A DNA stretch of 64,000 nt from JAEUTH01 sp039931675 (GCA_039931675.1 JBDTRM010000126.1:1-64000); one strand, 5' to 3'. Shown: positions 52,965 through 60,934, counted from the stretch's first letter. Program-made: numbers and translations. Notes: generated by a model from the letters alone, not told the origin.

Positions 52965-54542
52965 ATGAAAAAAATTCTATTCTCTTTATGTTCATTGTTG
53001 ACATGCATTGGCATCACTCCGCTAATTGCTCAACGTTATTACACCGAAGTGTTTAGCAGCACTACTGTTACTTCTGATGTGGTTTATGGCCAGAATTTTC
53101 AAGTGTATCTGCCCACCAATCCCGGTCCTATACTTATTGATTTGAAAGCTGATGTTTACGAACCGGTAGGCGATACCTTGTCGGCCAGGCCTACTGTGAT
53201 TTTGCTTCATACCGGTAGTTTTGTTCCGATTTTTTATAACGGGCAACCCACCGGTATCAAAACGGATAGCGCTGTTACTGAAATGTGCCGTCAGTTTGCA
53301 CGCAGGGGTTTCACCGCCATTGCAATGGATTATCGCCTTTGGTGGAACCCTGTAGCTCCTGATGTAGATGTAAGAAAAGGAACAATATTACAAGCTGTAG
53401 GCAGAGCAATACAAGATGCCAAAGCCTGTGTTCGTTATTTCAGGAACAATGCCAACACAACAAACACCTATCATATTGATGAAACGAAAATTAGTCTTGG
53501 TGGTATGGGCACGGGAGGTTATATAGCGCTTGGTTATGCAACTATTGATAAGTATTCAGAAATTGGTCTTTTCAAATTTTTGCCATCAACAAGTTATCCT
53601 ACTTATTGCCTTACAGGAGGAGTTACTCCATTTGATTCTACATGCTGGGGATCCATTGATGGCTATGGAGGCAACCCTGGTCTTAATAACAGTAATAATA
53701 CACCTGGTGTGAGTAATGATATTTGTTTTGTATTTAACATGGGTGGCGCTTTGGGCGATAGTTCATGGCTCGAACCGGGTGATGTGCCAATGGTATGTTT
53801 TCATACTATGAACGATCCGTTTGCACCTTATACTGATGGACCTGTTTTTACTCCTCCTCCATCAAGTCAGTACGTGGTTGATGTAAGTGGCAGTTATACT
53901 GTTATTAAAAAGGGAGATGCTTTACAAAATAATTCTGCTTTTCAATACAATACCTGGACTGATCCATTTACTACGCGCGCTAATACACTCAATAACGGAT
54001 ATGATGGCTTATTCCCATTTGAACTCCCTCCTCCTCCTAATCCACCATCCCTTGTAAGCGGACAGGCAGGGCCATGGGAGTGGTGGGATTCCACAACAGT
54101 GTATTATATCTGTACGAACTTTATTGGTTTTACCCAAGGACATACTGATACAATTTTAACACAAGCGCTTTGGGCCAATCCTGACATGAGCAGTGCAAAG
54201 GGTCATGCTTACATTGATACCACAATGAACTATCTCCTTCCGCGCTTGATCGCTTCATCATGTACACCATTGAGTATAAATGAAATTTCTCCTCTTGCAA
54301 AATCTGTTTCTGTTTACCCTAACCCTGCCACGAATAAGTTTACTATAAATATTACAGATACAAAAGTTGGTGCGCCACAATTCATTGAAATAAATGATGC
54401 AACAGGACGCATGATGAAACGCATTGATAACCCTGTGGGAAATAAAATTGTTGTTGATAGAAATGGTCTTGAAGCCGGTGCGTACCTTGTTAAAGTGAAA
54501 TTTAATAAAGGTGAGGTGGTTAAGAAAATTATTCTTCAATAA
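52965..54542 (+). CDS. T9SS-secreted alpha/beta-hydrolase-fold protein
   Basis: A 525-residue secreted protein: signal peptide (1-22, ending IAQ), an alpha/beta-hydrolase-like region, and a type A T9SS sorting domain (VSVYPNPATNKFTI, EAGAYLVKVKF). The oxyanion-type HTGSF lies at 82-86 and the helix after VGRAIQDAKACVRYF resembles carboxylesterase family members. At the nucleophile elbow the sequence is GGMGTGG (179-185), with glycine where serine is expected at 182, so esterase activity is doubtful. It follows the TonB receptor and shares its upstream region. A terminator follows. Confidence 0.85.
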   Translation: MKKILFSLCSLLTCIGITPLIAQRYYTEVFSSTTVTSDVVYGQNFQVYLPTNPGPILIDLKADVYEPVGDTLSARPTVILLHTGSFVPIFYNGQPTGIKTDSAVTEMCRQFARRGFTAIAMDYRLWWNPVAPDVDVRKGTILQAVGRAIQDAKACVRYFRNNANTTNTYHIDETKISLGGMGTGGYIALGYATIDKYSEIGLFKFLPSTSYPTYCLTGGVTPFDSTCWGSIDGYGGNPGLNNSNNTPGVSNDICFVFNMGGALGDSSWLEPGDVPMVCFHTMNDPFAPYTDGPVFTPPPSSQYVVDVSGSYTVIKKGDALQNNSAFQYNTWTDPFTTRANTLNNGYDGLFPFELPPPPNPPSLVSGQAGPWEWWDSTTVYYICTNFIGFTQGHTDTILTQALWANPDMSSAKGHAYIDTTMNYLLPRLIASSCTPLSINEISPLAKSVSVYPNPATNKFTINITDTKVGAPQFIEINDATGRMMKRIDNPVGNKIVVDRNGLEAGAYLVKVKFNKGEVVKKIILQ

Positions 54543-54561
54543 CATACAACAGATTGAAACT

Positions 54562-54597
54562 AAAAAACCGTTCCGAAATTTTGGAGCGGTTTTTTTA
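54562..54597 (+). terminator. Terminator of hydrolase-like gene
   Basis: A-run, stem ACCGTTCC / GGAGCGGT (one G-T pair) with loop GAAATTTT, then seven T. It lies about 20 bp past the stop codon and may also serve smpB on the other strand. Confidence 0.9.
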
Positions 54598-54608
54598 TGA
54601 AATAAAAT

Positions 54609-55076
54609 TTATCGTGCATTCTTTTTCATCGAACGATCCATTTCTCGTTTATCATCCTTTTGTTTTAATGACTCGCGTTTGTCGTAAGTCTTTTTTCCTT
54701 TTGCTAAAGCGATTTCCAATTTGGCATAACTGTTTTCGTTCAGGTAAATTTTCAATGGAACTATGGTTATTCCTTTTTCTTTAATGCGTGCCTGTAATTT
54801 TTTCAACTCTGATTTATTGAGCAATAATTTTCGTTCACGTTTTGGTTCATGATTACTGTAAGTACCTTCTTTGTATGGAGAGATATGCATGTTCTTTACA
54901 AATAATTCTCCATCAATAAAAATGCAGAAAGCATCACCCAGATTAGCTTCACCACTGCGAACAGATTTTATTTCAGTACCTGTGAGTTGCAGACCTGCTT
55001 CATAGCTTCCGAGGAAATAATATTCGAAAGATGCTTTTCTGTTACTTACTAAAATGGTTTGCTTTTCTGATTTCAT
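54609..55076 (-). CDS. smpB: SsrA-binding protein SmpB
   Basis: The 155-residue protein binds tmRNA and brings it to stalled ribosomes in trans-translation. Conserved blocks are AGLQLTGTEIKSVRSGEANL, DGELFVKNMHISPY, RERKLLL and the C-terminal basic tail (KKTYDKRESLKQKDDKREMD). The N-terminal VSNRKASFEYYF is also family-typical. It is divergent from the prenyltransferase gene and ends near a shared terminator. tmRNA itself is not in this window. Confidence 0.96.
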   Translation of the reverse strand: MKSEKQTILVSNRKASFEYYFLGSYEAGLQLTGTEIKSVRSGEANLGDAFCIFIDGELFVKNMHISPYKEGTYSNHEPKRERKLLLNKSELKKLQARIKEKGITIVPLKIYLNENSYAKLEIALAKGKKTYDKRESLKQKDDKREMDRSMKKNAR

Positions 55077-55161
55077 AATAGCGCAAAGAAAATTCTTTTA
55101 CCACCTTTGCGCAACTTATTTAAAAGTTATTGGTTTAATTGTGTTCAGTCATTTATCTAAT

Positions 55162-56028
55162 ATGAGTTCCACAGCTACTGTAAAAAATTATTTGTCCTTA
55201 GTTAAGTTCAGTCATACCGTGTTTGCAATGCCCTTTGCTGCAATAGGATTTTTATTAGCCGAACGCGAATTAAATTTCAATATCAATTGGTTGCTTGCGT
55301 TAAAAGTATTGCTCTGTATGGTTTTTGCACGCACAGCAGCAATGGCATTTAATCGCTGGGCCGATTACAAGTTTGATGCACTTAATCCCCGGACAGCAAT
55401 ACGCGAAATTCCTGCCGGAACAATTACGTCAAAAAATGCATTGATGTTTACGATTATAAATTGTATTGCGTTTGTAATTACAACATGGTTCATTAATGAA
55501 CTTTGTTTTTATCTGTCATTTGTTGCATTAGCTGTAGTGCTTGGATATAGCTACACCAAGCGATTCACAGCATTATGTCATTTTATTTTAGGATTAGGAT
55601 TAAGTCTTGCACCAATTGGGGCATATATAGCCGTTACCGGGAAATTTTCGTTGTTACCAATTCTGTTTTCGTTTTTGGTTTTGTTCTGGGTAAGTGGTTT
55701 CGATATTATTTATGCTTTGCAGGATGAAAATTTTGATAAGCAAAATAATTTGAAATCAATACCAACACTGCTGGGAACTAAAGGTGCTTTGATACTTTCC
55801 AATTTGTTACATTTAATAAGTGCCTTGCTGATCATTACTGCTGGGTACGTTGGCGGTTTCGGAATCATTTATTTTATTGGTGCTGCAGCGTTCATCGGAT
55901 TACTTATCTATCAGCATACTTTAGTTAAGCACAACGACCTGAGTAAAGTTAACCTTGCTTTTTTTACCACAAACGGAATTGCAAGTGTAATGTTTGCCTG
56001 TTTTGTTTTTGCAGATTTATTAAACTGA
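55162..56028 (+). CDS. UbiA-family prenyltransferase, MqnP-like
   Basis: A 288-residue polytopic membrane protein, started at the ATG at 55162; a longer in-frame start at 55054 runs back into smpB and adds no family sequence. The first Asp motif is NRWADYKFDALNPRT (D68, D72), in which the NPRT ending is typical of the MqnP/4-hydroxybenzoate-like branch. The second is DIIYALQDENFDKQNN. MqnP attaches the isoprenoid in the futalosine route to menaquinone; whether that route operates here needs other mqn genes, which are not in this window. A small membrane protein gene follows by 10 bp. Confidence 0.85.
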   Translation: MSSTATVKNYLSLVKFSHTVFAMPFAAIGFLLAERELNFNINWLLALKVLLCMVFARTAAMAFNRWADYKFDALNPRTAIREIPAGTITSKNALMFTIINCIAFVITTWFINELCFYLSFVALAVVLGYSYTKRFTALCHFILGLGLSLAPIGAYIAVTGKFSLLPILFSFLVLFWVSGFDIIYALQDENFDKQNNLKSIPTLLGTKGALILSNLLHLISALLIITAGYVGGFGIIYFIGAAAFIGLLIYQHTLVKHNDLSKVNLAFFTTNGIASVMFACFVFADLLN

Positions 56029-56038
56029 TAAAACAGAA

Positions 56039-56470
56039 ATGAACGCAACAGTTTTTAAAAATTACTGGTCTGCCTTTTTTATTGTAATCATCAATTTTAT
56101 ACTTATTTGCTTTGCTGTTGATTTTAACCTCAACATAAATAACTCGCTCCGCTTTAATAATCTCGATGCGTATGCAGAAATTAATTACCTGCTCTATTTC
56201 CTTATTTCAACATTGATGCTATTGTTTTTCAATGGAGTTTTGCTTTTGCTCAAGAATATTGCATTGCTAAATATTACATTGAAGATAATTGTAACTATGA
56301 TTATTCTCCTTCCGGTTTGCGCCTTGCTTTTATCTATGGTATTGGTTTTTAATGGCCATTACACGGCTCTTACAGGCAGTTCAGTTTATATTCCCGGAAT
56401 ATTTTTACTGATTTCAGCCATGATGGTTTATCGTTTAGTTCAGATTTATTTTTATCCAAGAGCAAAATAA
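56039..56470 (+). CDS. Small membrane protein, unknown
   Basis: A 143-residue protein with four hydrophobic segments (about 12-29, 48-68, 76-104, 118-135) and no recognised motif. Gap of 10 bp from the prenyltransferase gene suggests one transcript. The 22-bp palindrome at 56487 lies 16 bp past its stop. I do not recognise the family. Confidence 0.7.
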   Translation: MNATVFKNYWSAFFIVIINFILICFAVDFNLNINNSLRFNNLDAYAEINYLLYFLISTLMLLFFNGVLLLLKNIALLNITLKIIVTMIILLPVCALLLSMVLVFNGHYTALTGSSVYIPGIFLLISAMMVYRLVQIYFYPRAK

Positions 56471-56486
56471 AAATTGTTAATAAAAA

Positions 56487-56508
56487 ACTTTCAATATATT
56501 TTGAAAGT
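56487..56508. promoter_or_regulatory. Candidate operator 1 near GbsR/MarR gene
   Basis: A 22-bp palindrome with arms ACTTTCAA and TTGAAAGT around TATATT. A second element at 57221-57242 is identical at 19 of 22 positions. The two flank the GbsR/MarR-type gene (56699-57205). MarR dimers bind palindromes of this size. Confidence 0.6.
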
Positions 56509-56698
56509 TCAGAAACTATGGTTTTCTTTGACCCGGATTTCAAGAGGCAATTGGCCAGAAGCAAAAAGCAATTTTGAAATTGTAAACAAAAATTGAAAAC
56601 AGGTTAATAAGTTTAAGGAGATTCTTACTTTCGGAAACCTACGATAGCTATCGGGGTTCAACTTTCCGAAAGTTGTGAGAAACAACAAACAGCGAAAC

Positions 56699-57205
56699 AT
56701 GAATTACACAGAATCAAAAGACAAGTTTATCAAAGCATGGGGCAACCTCGGTTCAAGCTGGGGAATTAACCGCACCATGGCCCAGGTTCATGCCTTGCTT
56801 TTGATTGCTCCTGATCCGCTGAGTGCCGAAGATATTATGGAAGACTTGCGAATTTCAAGAGGCAATGTAAATATGAATATTCGAGCCTTAATCAATTGGG
56901 GTTTAGTTCATAAAGATAATGTTCATGGTGAACGTAAAGAATATTTTATTGCTGAAAAAGATATCTGGAAGGTGGCCACACTGATTATGAAAGAACGCAG
57001 GAAGCGCGAATTAGAACCCGCATTGCGCGTACTTGAGCAGGTTTCAAAAGTGGAAGGTGACAAACGCGATAAAAACATTAAAGCATTTACTGAAGCAATT
57101 GGAAATATAAAAAGTTTGGTAGAGAAAGCAGATAGTACCATGGAGAAATTGATTAAAGCTGATGAGAGTTTTCTTACTTCCACTTTATTGAAATTATTGA
57201 AATAA
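56699..57205 (+). CDS. GbsR/MarR-family transcriptional regulator
   Basis: A 168-residue DNA-binding protein starting at the ATG at 56699; a GTG at 56675 is possible but sits in a dispersed repeat. Winged-helix segment: ADPLSAEDIM-like (SAEDIMEDLRISRGNVNMNI), then RALINWGLVHKDNVHGERKEY as the wing. The helical C-terminus (LEQVSKVEGDKRDKNIKAF) forms the dimer region. GbsR regulators respond to choline in Bacillus; the ligand here is unknown. Two near-identical palindromes flank the gene, consistent with autoregulation and control of the membrane-protein genes downstream. Confidence 0.88.
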   Translation: MNYTESKDKFIKAWGNLGSSWGINRTMAQVHALLLIAPDPLSAEDIMEDLRISRGNVNMNIRALINWGLVHKDNVHGERKEYFIAEKDIWKVATLIMKERRKRELEPALRVLEQVSKVEGDKRDKNIKAFTEAIGNIKSLVEKADSTMEKLIKADESFLTSTLLKLLK

Positions 57206-57220
57206 ATTTTTTTTAAAATA

Positions 57221-57263
57221 ACTTTCAATATTTATTGAACGTACTGAAATAAAGATAAATTTT
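57221..57263 (+). promoter_or_regulatory. Candidate operator 2 overlapping a promoter
   Basis: The palindrome at 57221-57242 has arms ACTTTCAAT and ATTGAACGT (one mismatch). TTG at 57235-57237 lies inside it, and TAAATTTT, a near -7 box, lies 18 bp downstream at 57256-57263. A regulator bound to the palindrome would cover the -33 element of the 57277 gene promoter. Confidence 0.5.
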
Positions 57264-57276
57264 AAAAATATAAAAA

Positions 57277-57669
57277 ATGAAAAAATTCGATTTCGCTGTT
57301 CAGAGCATCACATTAATTACTGTGGTGGGCTTATTGCTAAGTTCAGTTTTTCAAAACGATATGATAGGATTTATTTCCATCGTTCAGTTTTTTCTTGGAG
57401 CCTGGCAAGTATTAAGTTGCCTGGTTTCATTAACCCAAATTAAAAATGCAGATAACCGGATAAAAGAACGCTACATCACTTATGTTGTAGCAGTTGTTGT
57501 TTATTTCTTACCAATTCTTTTTAATAATTATTTGCAAGTTGAAGGTCCCCTTTCAATGCTGTATCTTTTTGGACCTCCCTGGATTATCGCACTTTACTAT
57601 TACAATATATGTTATCTCAAATTGAAAATTCAGAAAGAGAAGGCGCACTCGTTTCTTGATTTAAATTAA
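57277..57669 (+). CDS. Small membrane protein in regulated cluster, 1
   Basis: A 130-residue protein with four hydrophobic segments (about 8-25, 31-50, 65-85, 93-112). No motif is recognised. It begins about 15 bases after the promoter-like box that carries the second palindrome, so expression probably depends on the GbsR/MarR-type regulator. It is followed by another small membrane protein gene after 33 bp. Confidence 0.72.
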   Translation: MKKFDFAVQSITLITVVGLLLSSVFQNDMIGFISIVQFFLGAWQVLSCLVSLTQIKNADNRIKERYITYVVAVVVYFLPILFNNYLQVEGPLSMLYLFGPPWIIALYYYNICYLKLKIQKEKAHSFLDLN

Positions 57670-57702
57670 TATAAATATTTCACATTTTAAATTTTAAATT
57701 TT

Positions 57703-58092
57703 ATGAACTACATCATTTCAACATACAGCATCTACTTAGTAGCTTCTGTATTACTTACTGTTTATGTGGCTAAAACATTGTATAAAAATGGCCGCGTGTT
57801 TTTGGTTGACATTTTTCATGGCAACAATGAACTGGCTGATAGTGTAAACAGATTATTGCTGGTCGGATTTTACTTGATCAATATCGGGTACGCAGTAATG
57901 GTTTTAAAAATATGGGGTGATGTGGAAACACCACGTATGATGATTGAAATTCTCAGCACCAAAATAGGAACCATCATTTTGATACTTGGAGCCATGCATT
58001 TCTTCAACTTGTATATTTTCTACACTTTGCGCAAACGTGCGAAACATCAAAGCCAACCTGTACATTTTGTAAAGATTGATGAGAAGAGTTGA
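57703..58092 (+). CDS. Small membrane protein in regulated cluster, 2
   Basis: A 129-residue protein with three hydrophobic segments (about 5-25, 49-68, 87-109) and a conserved-looking FHGNNELADSVNRL loop between spans one and two. No family recognised. Spacing indicates co-transcription with the preceding gene. Its function is unknown; both small membrane proteins may form one complex. Confidence 0.72.
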   Translation: MNYIISTYSIYLVASVLLTVYVAKTLYKNGRVFLVDIFHGNNELADSVNRLLLVGFYLINIGYAVMVLKIWGDVETPRMMIEILSTKIGTIILILGAMHFFNLYIFYTLRKRAKHQSQPVHFVKIDEKS

Positions 58093-58126
58093 GGGTTGGG
58101 AATGGGGTATAAGTTATTGGGTTATT

Positions 58127-58152
58127 CGTCATTGCGTGGAACGAAGCAATCT
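58127..58152. repeat. CGTCATTGCG...GAAGCAATCT dispersed repeat
   Basis: Reverse orientation copy of the AGATTGCTTC repeat with TGGAAC in the middle. A second copy with a CCCGATAGCTATCGGG core lies 48 bp downstream at 58200-58238. Confidence 0.85.
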
Positions 58153-58199
58153 CACGGAGGTTTACAACTGCTCAATTTTTAAATCTGCTAATCGTTTAC

Positions 58200-58238
58200 A
58201 GATTGCTTCTCCCGATAGCTATCGGGATCGCAATTACG
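58200..58238. repeat. AGATTGCTTC repeat with nested palindrome
   Basis: AGATTGCTTCT, then CCCGATAGCTATCGGGA, then TCGCAATTACG. The nested palindrome replaces the GTTCCT core seen in the copies at 9663 and 24169. It ends 5 bp before the epimerase start. Confidence 0.88.
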
Positions 58239-58242
58239 AAAA

Positions 58243-59193
58243 ATGAAAATGAAAAGTAAAATGAAAAAGAAAATCATATTAGCTGCAGGAACAGGATTTT
58301 TGGGACAGTGCATCATCAAGCATTTACATAACGATTACAAAATTGTGGTGCTTACGCGGAATGTAAAAAGCCAATTGCCAATTGCAAATTGCAAACTGTT
58401 TCAGTGGGATGCAAAAACAATTGGCAAGTGGAGTGAAGAATTAGAAGGTGCATTTGCTGTTATCAATCTTGCGGGTAAAAGTGTTGATTGTCGTTACAAT
58501 GAAAAAAACAAAAAAGAAATTTTTGATTCACGAACGGATTCAACAAAAGCAATTGGCAAAGCAATTCAGAATTGTAAGGAGCCTCCGAAGATCTGGATCA
58601 ACTCAGCTTCAGCCACTATCTATCGCCACGCTGAAGACCGACCAATGGATGAAATTAAAGGAGAAAGAGGTAATGGCTTTTCAGTAGAAGTTTGCAAAAA
58701 ATGGGAGGAAACATTTAATGAAGTCGTAACACCGCAAACTCGAAAAATAATTTTGCGCATAGCGATGGTGTTAGGAAATGAGGGAGGCGTATTCCCGGTT
58801 TTAAAGCGATTAGTGAAATTTGGTTTGGGAGGCAAGCAAGGCAACGGTAATCAATACATGAGTTGGGTGCATGAATATGATTTTGTAAACTGCATTAAAT
58901 TTATTTTTGAACACGATAATATTTCAGGAGTTTACAATTGTGCTGCACCAGGTCCATTGCCAAACAAAGATTTTATGAAAATAATTCGCAGTGCATTGAA
59001 TGTAAAAATCGGTTTGCCTGCAAATAAATTGATGCTTGAAGTTGGAGCAGTTTTTCTCAGAACAGAAACTGAATTGATTCTGAAAAGCAGGAGAGTCGTT
59101 CCAACCAAGCTGTTACAATCAGGTTTCAAGTTTAAATTTGAAAAGGTTAGTGATGCAATAAATGATTTGGTGTCACCAAATAATAAAATATAA
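58243..59193 (+). CDS. TIGR01777-family NAD(P)-dependent epimerase
   Basis: A 316-residue extended SDR protein with the N-terminal AAGTGFLGQCIIKHL nucleotide-binding motif. VINLAGKSVDCRYN and INSASATIYR carry family positions; the usual catalytic YxxxK is not in canonical form, as is common in the TIGR01777/SDR39U1 group. The C-terminal DUF1731-like part ends NDLVSPNNK. Start could also be the ATG at 58261. In other Bacteroidota this gene is often next to an SRPBCC gene, as here. The substrate is unknown. Confidence 0.87.
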   Translation: MKMKSKMKKKIILAAGTGFLGQCIIKHLHNDYKIVVLTRNVKSQLPIANCKLFQWDAKTIGKWSEELEGAFAVINLAGKSVDCRYNEKNKKEIFDSRTDSTKAIGKAIQNCKEPPKIWINSASATIYRHAEDRPMDEIKGERGNGFSVEVCKKWEETFNEVVTPQTRKIILRIAMVLGNEGGVFPVLKRLVKFGLGGKQGNGNQYMSWVHEYDFVNCIKFIFEHDNISGVYNCAAPGPLPNKDFMKIIRSALNVKIGLPANKLMLEVGAVFLRTETELILKSRRVVPTKLLQSGFKFKFEKVSDAINDLVSPNNKI

Positions 59194-59202
59194 TCCATAA
59201 AC

Positions 59203-59241
59203 AGATTACTTCTCCCGATAGCTATCGGGATCGCAATGACG
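59203..59241. repeat. AGATTRCTTC repeat with nested palindrome
   Basis: AGATTACTTCT, CCCGATAGCTATCGGGA, then TCGCAATGACG. The sequence is nearly identical to the copy at 58200. It lies between the epimerase and SRPBCC genes. Confidence 0.88.
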
Positions 59242-59265
59242 TAATGAATAAACAGTAAACAAATC

Positions 59266-59739
59266 ATGTCAACAATTTTTCTCACAACAGAAATTAATGC
59301 ACCGATTCAAAGATGTTTTGATTTATCGCGTAGCATTGATTTGCATAAATTATCCACATCAAAAACTAATGAGAAAGCTGTGGCTGGAGTTACAACAGGT
59401 TTGATTGGTTTACATGAAACTGTAACCTGGCGCGCAAAACATTTTGGAATTTATCAGACAATGGAAACAAAAATCACTGCTTTTATTGCTCCTGAATATT
59501 TTGAAAGTTCAATGGTTCGCGGAGCATTCAAGTCTATTTTTCATAAACACATTTTTGAAGAAGTGAATGGAAAAACAATCATGAAAGATGAGTTTAATTT
59601 TGAAGCACCGTTTGGTTTTCCAGGCAAAATTTTTTCAAAACTTATTTTAAACAATTACATGAAAAGATTATTGGAAGAAAGGAATCTTCTCATCAAAGAA
59701 GTTGCAGAAAGTGAACAATGGAAGGAATTCCTGAAATAA
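59266..59739 (+). CDS. SRPBCC-family ligand-binding protein
   Basis: A 157-residue cytosolic START/SRPBCC-fold protein. It opens with TTEINAPIQRCFDLSRSID, the typical strand-helix start, and has ETVTWRAKHFGIYQTMETKI strands followed by a long C-terminal helix (LNNYMKRLLEERNLLIKEV). The domain binds small hydrophobic molecules. It follows the TIGR01777 gene, a pair found together in many Bacteroidota. A strong terminator follows. Confidence 0.88.
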   Translation: MSTIFLTTEINAPIQRCFDLSRSIDLHKLSTSKTNEKAVAGVTTGLIGLHETVTWRAKHFGIYQTMETKITAFIAPEYFESSMVRGAFKSIFHKHIFEEVNGKTIMKDEFNFEAPFGFPGKIFSKLILNNYMKRLLEERNLLIKEVAESEQWKEFLK

Positions 59740-59771
59740 AAATCCCTGCTGAATTTTCAGCAGGGATTTTT
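59738..59771. terminator. Bidirectional terminator after SRPBCC gene
   Basis: AAAAATCCCTGCTGAA pairs with TTCAGCAGGGATTTTT around TT over a near-perfect 15-bp stem. It overlaps the SRPBCC stop codon region. The A- and T-runs permit termination on both strands, serving also the convergent Spy-like gene that ends at 59835. Confidence 0.93.
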
Positions 59772-59834
59772 ACATTGAAACTTTTACTATTAAACTTTTT
59801 TCAACCTCAACATAAACCACAAACTATAAACCGT

Positions 59835-60314
59835 TTAAGGTCTTCTCCCACCCTGTCCTCCGGGTTTTCCACCTTCTCTCCGTTCCTGCAAACGTTTTAA
59901 AAGCTCACGTTTAAAATCTTCCTGTGCAGTGTATAGTTTACCTACTTTACGAATAGGCAACACCTGCTTAAATTGCGCATGATATTTTTTAAGCACATCT
60001 AATTCTTTTTGCCTGCGCACTAATTCATCATCCACAAATTTTTCTGCATCATTATCATTCATGCTATCAAAATCAGCGGATGCATCTTTTTTGTTTCCGC
60101 GAAGCGTTTTCATTTCACTCTCAAACTGATTGAAAACAGGCCAGAATTTTTGAGCTTCTTCGGGAGTTAAATCTAATCGCTGAGTAAGAAAGGCGATTTT
60201 CATAGATTGAATTTTATCATCCTTAGTACCTCCCGGCTGACGGTCACCAGGCTGCGCATAACTGCCAATACAAACCAGCGATACAAACAATGCAATTAAT
60301 TTAATTGATTTCAT
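59835..60314 (-). CDS. Periplasmic Spy/CpxP-like protein
   Basis: A 159-residue exported protein, started at the ATG near 60314 to give the signal peptide MKSIKLIALFVSLVCIGSYA; an upstream start at 60371 adds a non-signal stretch. The mature part is helical with LTPEEAQKFWPVFNQFESEM, echoing the LTxxQ pattern of Spy/CpxP chaperones or heavy-metal sensors, and the C-terminus is Gly/Arg-rich. It follows the sigma and anti-sigma genes and is probably their co-regulated target. No metal ligands are evident. Confidence 0.78.
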   Translation of the reverse strand: MKSIKLIALFVSLVCIGSYAQPGDRQPGGTKDDKIQSMKIAFLTQRLDLTPEEAQKFWPVFNQFESEMKTLRGNKKDASADFDSMNDNDAEKFVDDELVRRQKELDVLKKYHAQFKQVLPIRKVGKLYTAQEDFKRELLKRLQERREGGKPGGQGGRRP

Positions 60315-60357
60315 ATTTATTATGGGTTTTAAAGTTAGAGATGATTTGATGTGAAAT

Positions 60358-60843
60358 TCAGTTAAGCTCATTTTCCAAATCAGTTACATCAATATTATTT
60401 TCGATAAGATAATTTTCTATCCGATAGCTATCGGATTCAGTTTTTGAATCACTGTTCACTGTACTTGTTGTTTGATTAAGTGCATCAGTTAAAACGCTTT
60501 CATCAATATCATCAAGATAGGCCGATTGAGACAAATCATTGTAGGTTATCGCAACCTCATCATTCCTATTTATTGAACCGGGTGTATAAAGAAATTTAAT
60601 CCCTACTACAATTATGCAAACAGAAGCCAAAACAGGTATTGCAACTTTGGGTCTTGTTATGTTCTGATAAATTAACGACCAAACAGATTGTTTTTTCTCA
60701 GCAGCAATTTTATCCTGAATCTTTGAAGAGAATGAATCAAAAAAACCATCGGGAACTTCAAACGGATTTTTCTTCTCCATCCCGAAAAGTTTCGGAGCGT
60801 CTTTTCTCAACTCATCATCATCGTATTTAAAATCGTTATTCAT
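60358..60843 (-). CDS. Probable anti-sigma factor
   Basis: A 161-residue protein with one membrane span (about 74-91, VAIPVLASVCIIVVGIKF) between a cytosolic N-terminus and a periplasmic end. The N-terminal MEKKNPFEVPDGFFDSFSSK is the sigma-binding segment seen in many Bacteroidota anti-sigma proteins next to ECF genes. The sequence TESDSYRIEN near 143 is encoded by a GATAGCTATC palindrome copy. It is downstream of the sigma gene on the same strand. Confidence 0.78.
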   Translation of the reverse strand: MNNDFKYDDDELRKDAPKLFGMEKKNPFEVPDGFFDSFSSKIQDKIAAEKKQSVWSLIYQNITRPKVAIPVLASVCIIVVGIKFLYTPGSINRNDEVAITYNDLSQSAYLDDIDESVLTDALNQTTSTVNSDSKTESDSYRIENYLIENNIDVTDLENELN

Positions 60844-60857
60844 TTTACTTTTGTTTA

Positions 60858-60934
60858 CGTCATTGCGGGGAAGGAAGCAATCTGTTTTTCGTTTGCGTTA
60901 ACCTTTCGGAAAGTTGAAAGAACTTTCCGAAAGT
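60858..60934. repeat. Two dispersed repeats between sigma and anti-sigma genes
   Basis: CGTCATTGCG...GGAAGCAATCT at 60858-60882 and an ACTTTCGGAAAGTTGAA / AACTTTCCGAAAGT inverted pair at 60902-60934. They lie in the 243-bp gap between the sigma and anti-sigma genes, which is otherwise without visible genes; a further CACCCTAACCCTAAAGGGCA word is near 60990. Confidence 0.8.

Noticed and set aside
55054..55161. Longer N-terminus for the MqnP-like prenyltransferase
   Set aside because: It overlaps smpB and adds no family-like sequence; ATG at 55162 fits the family.
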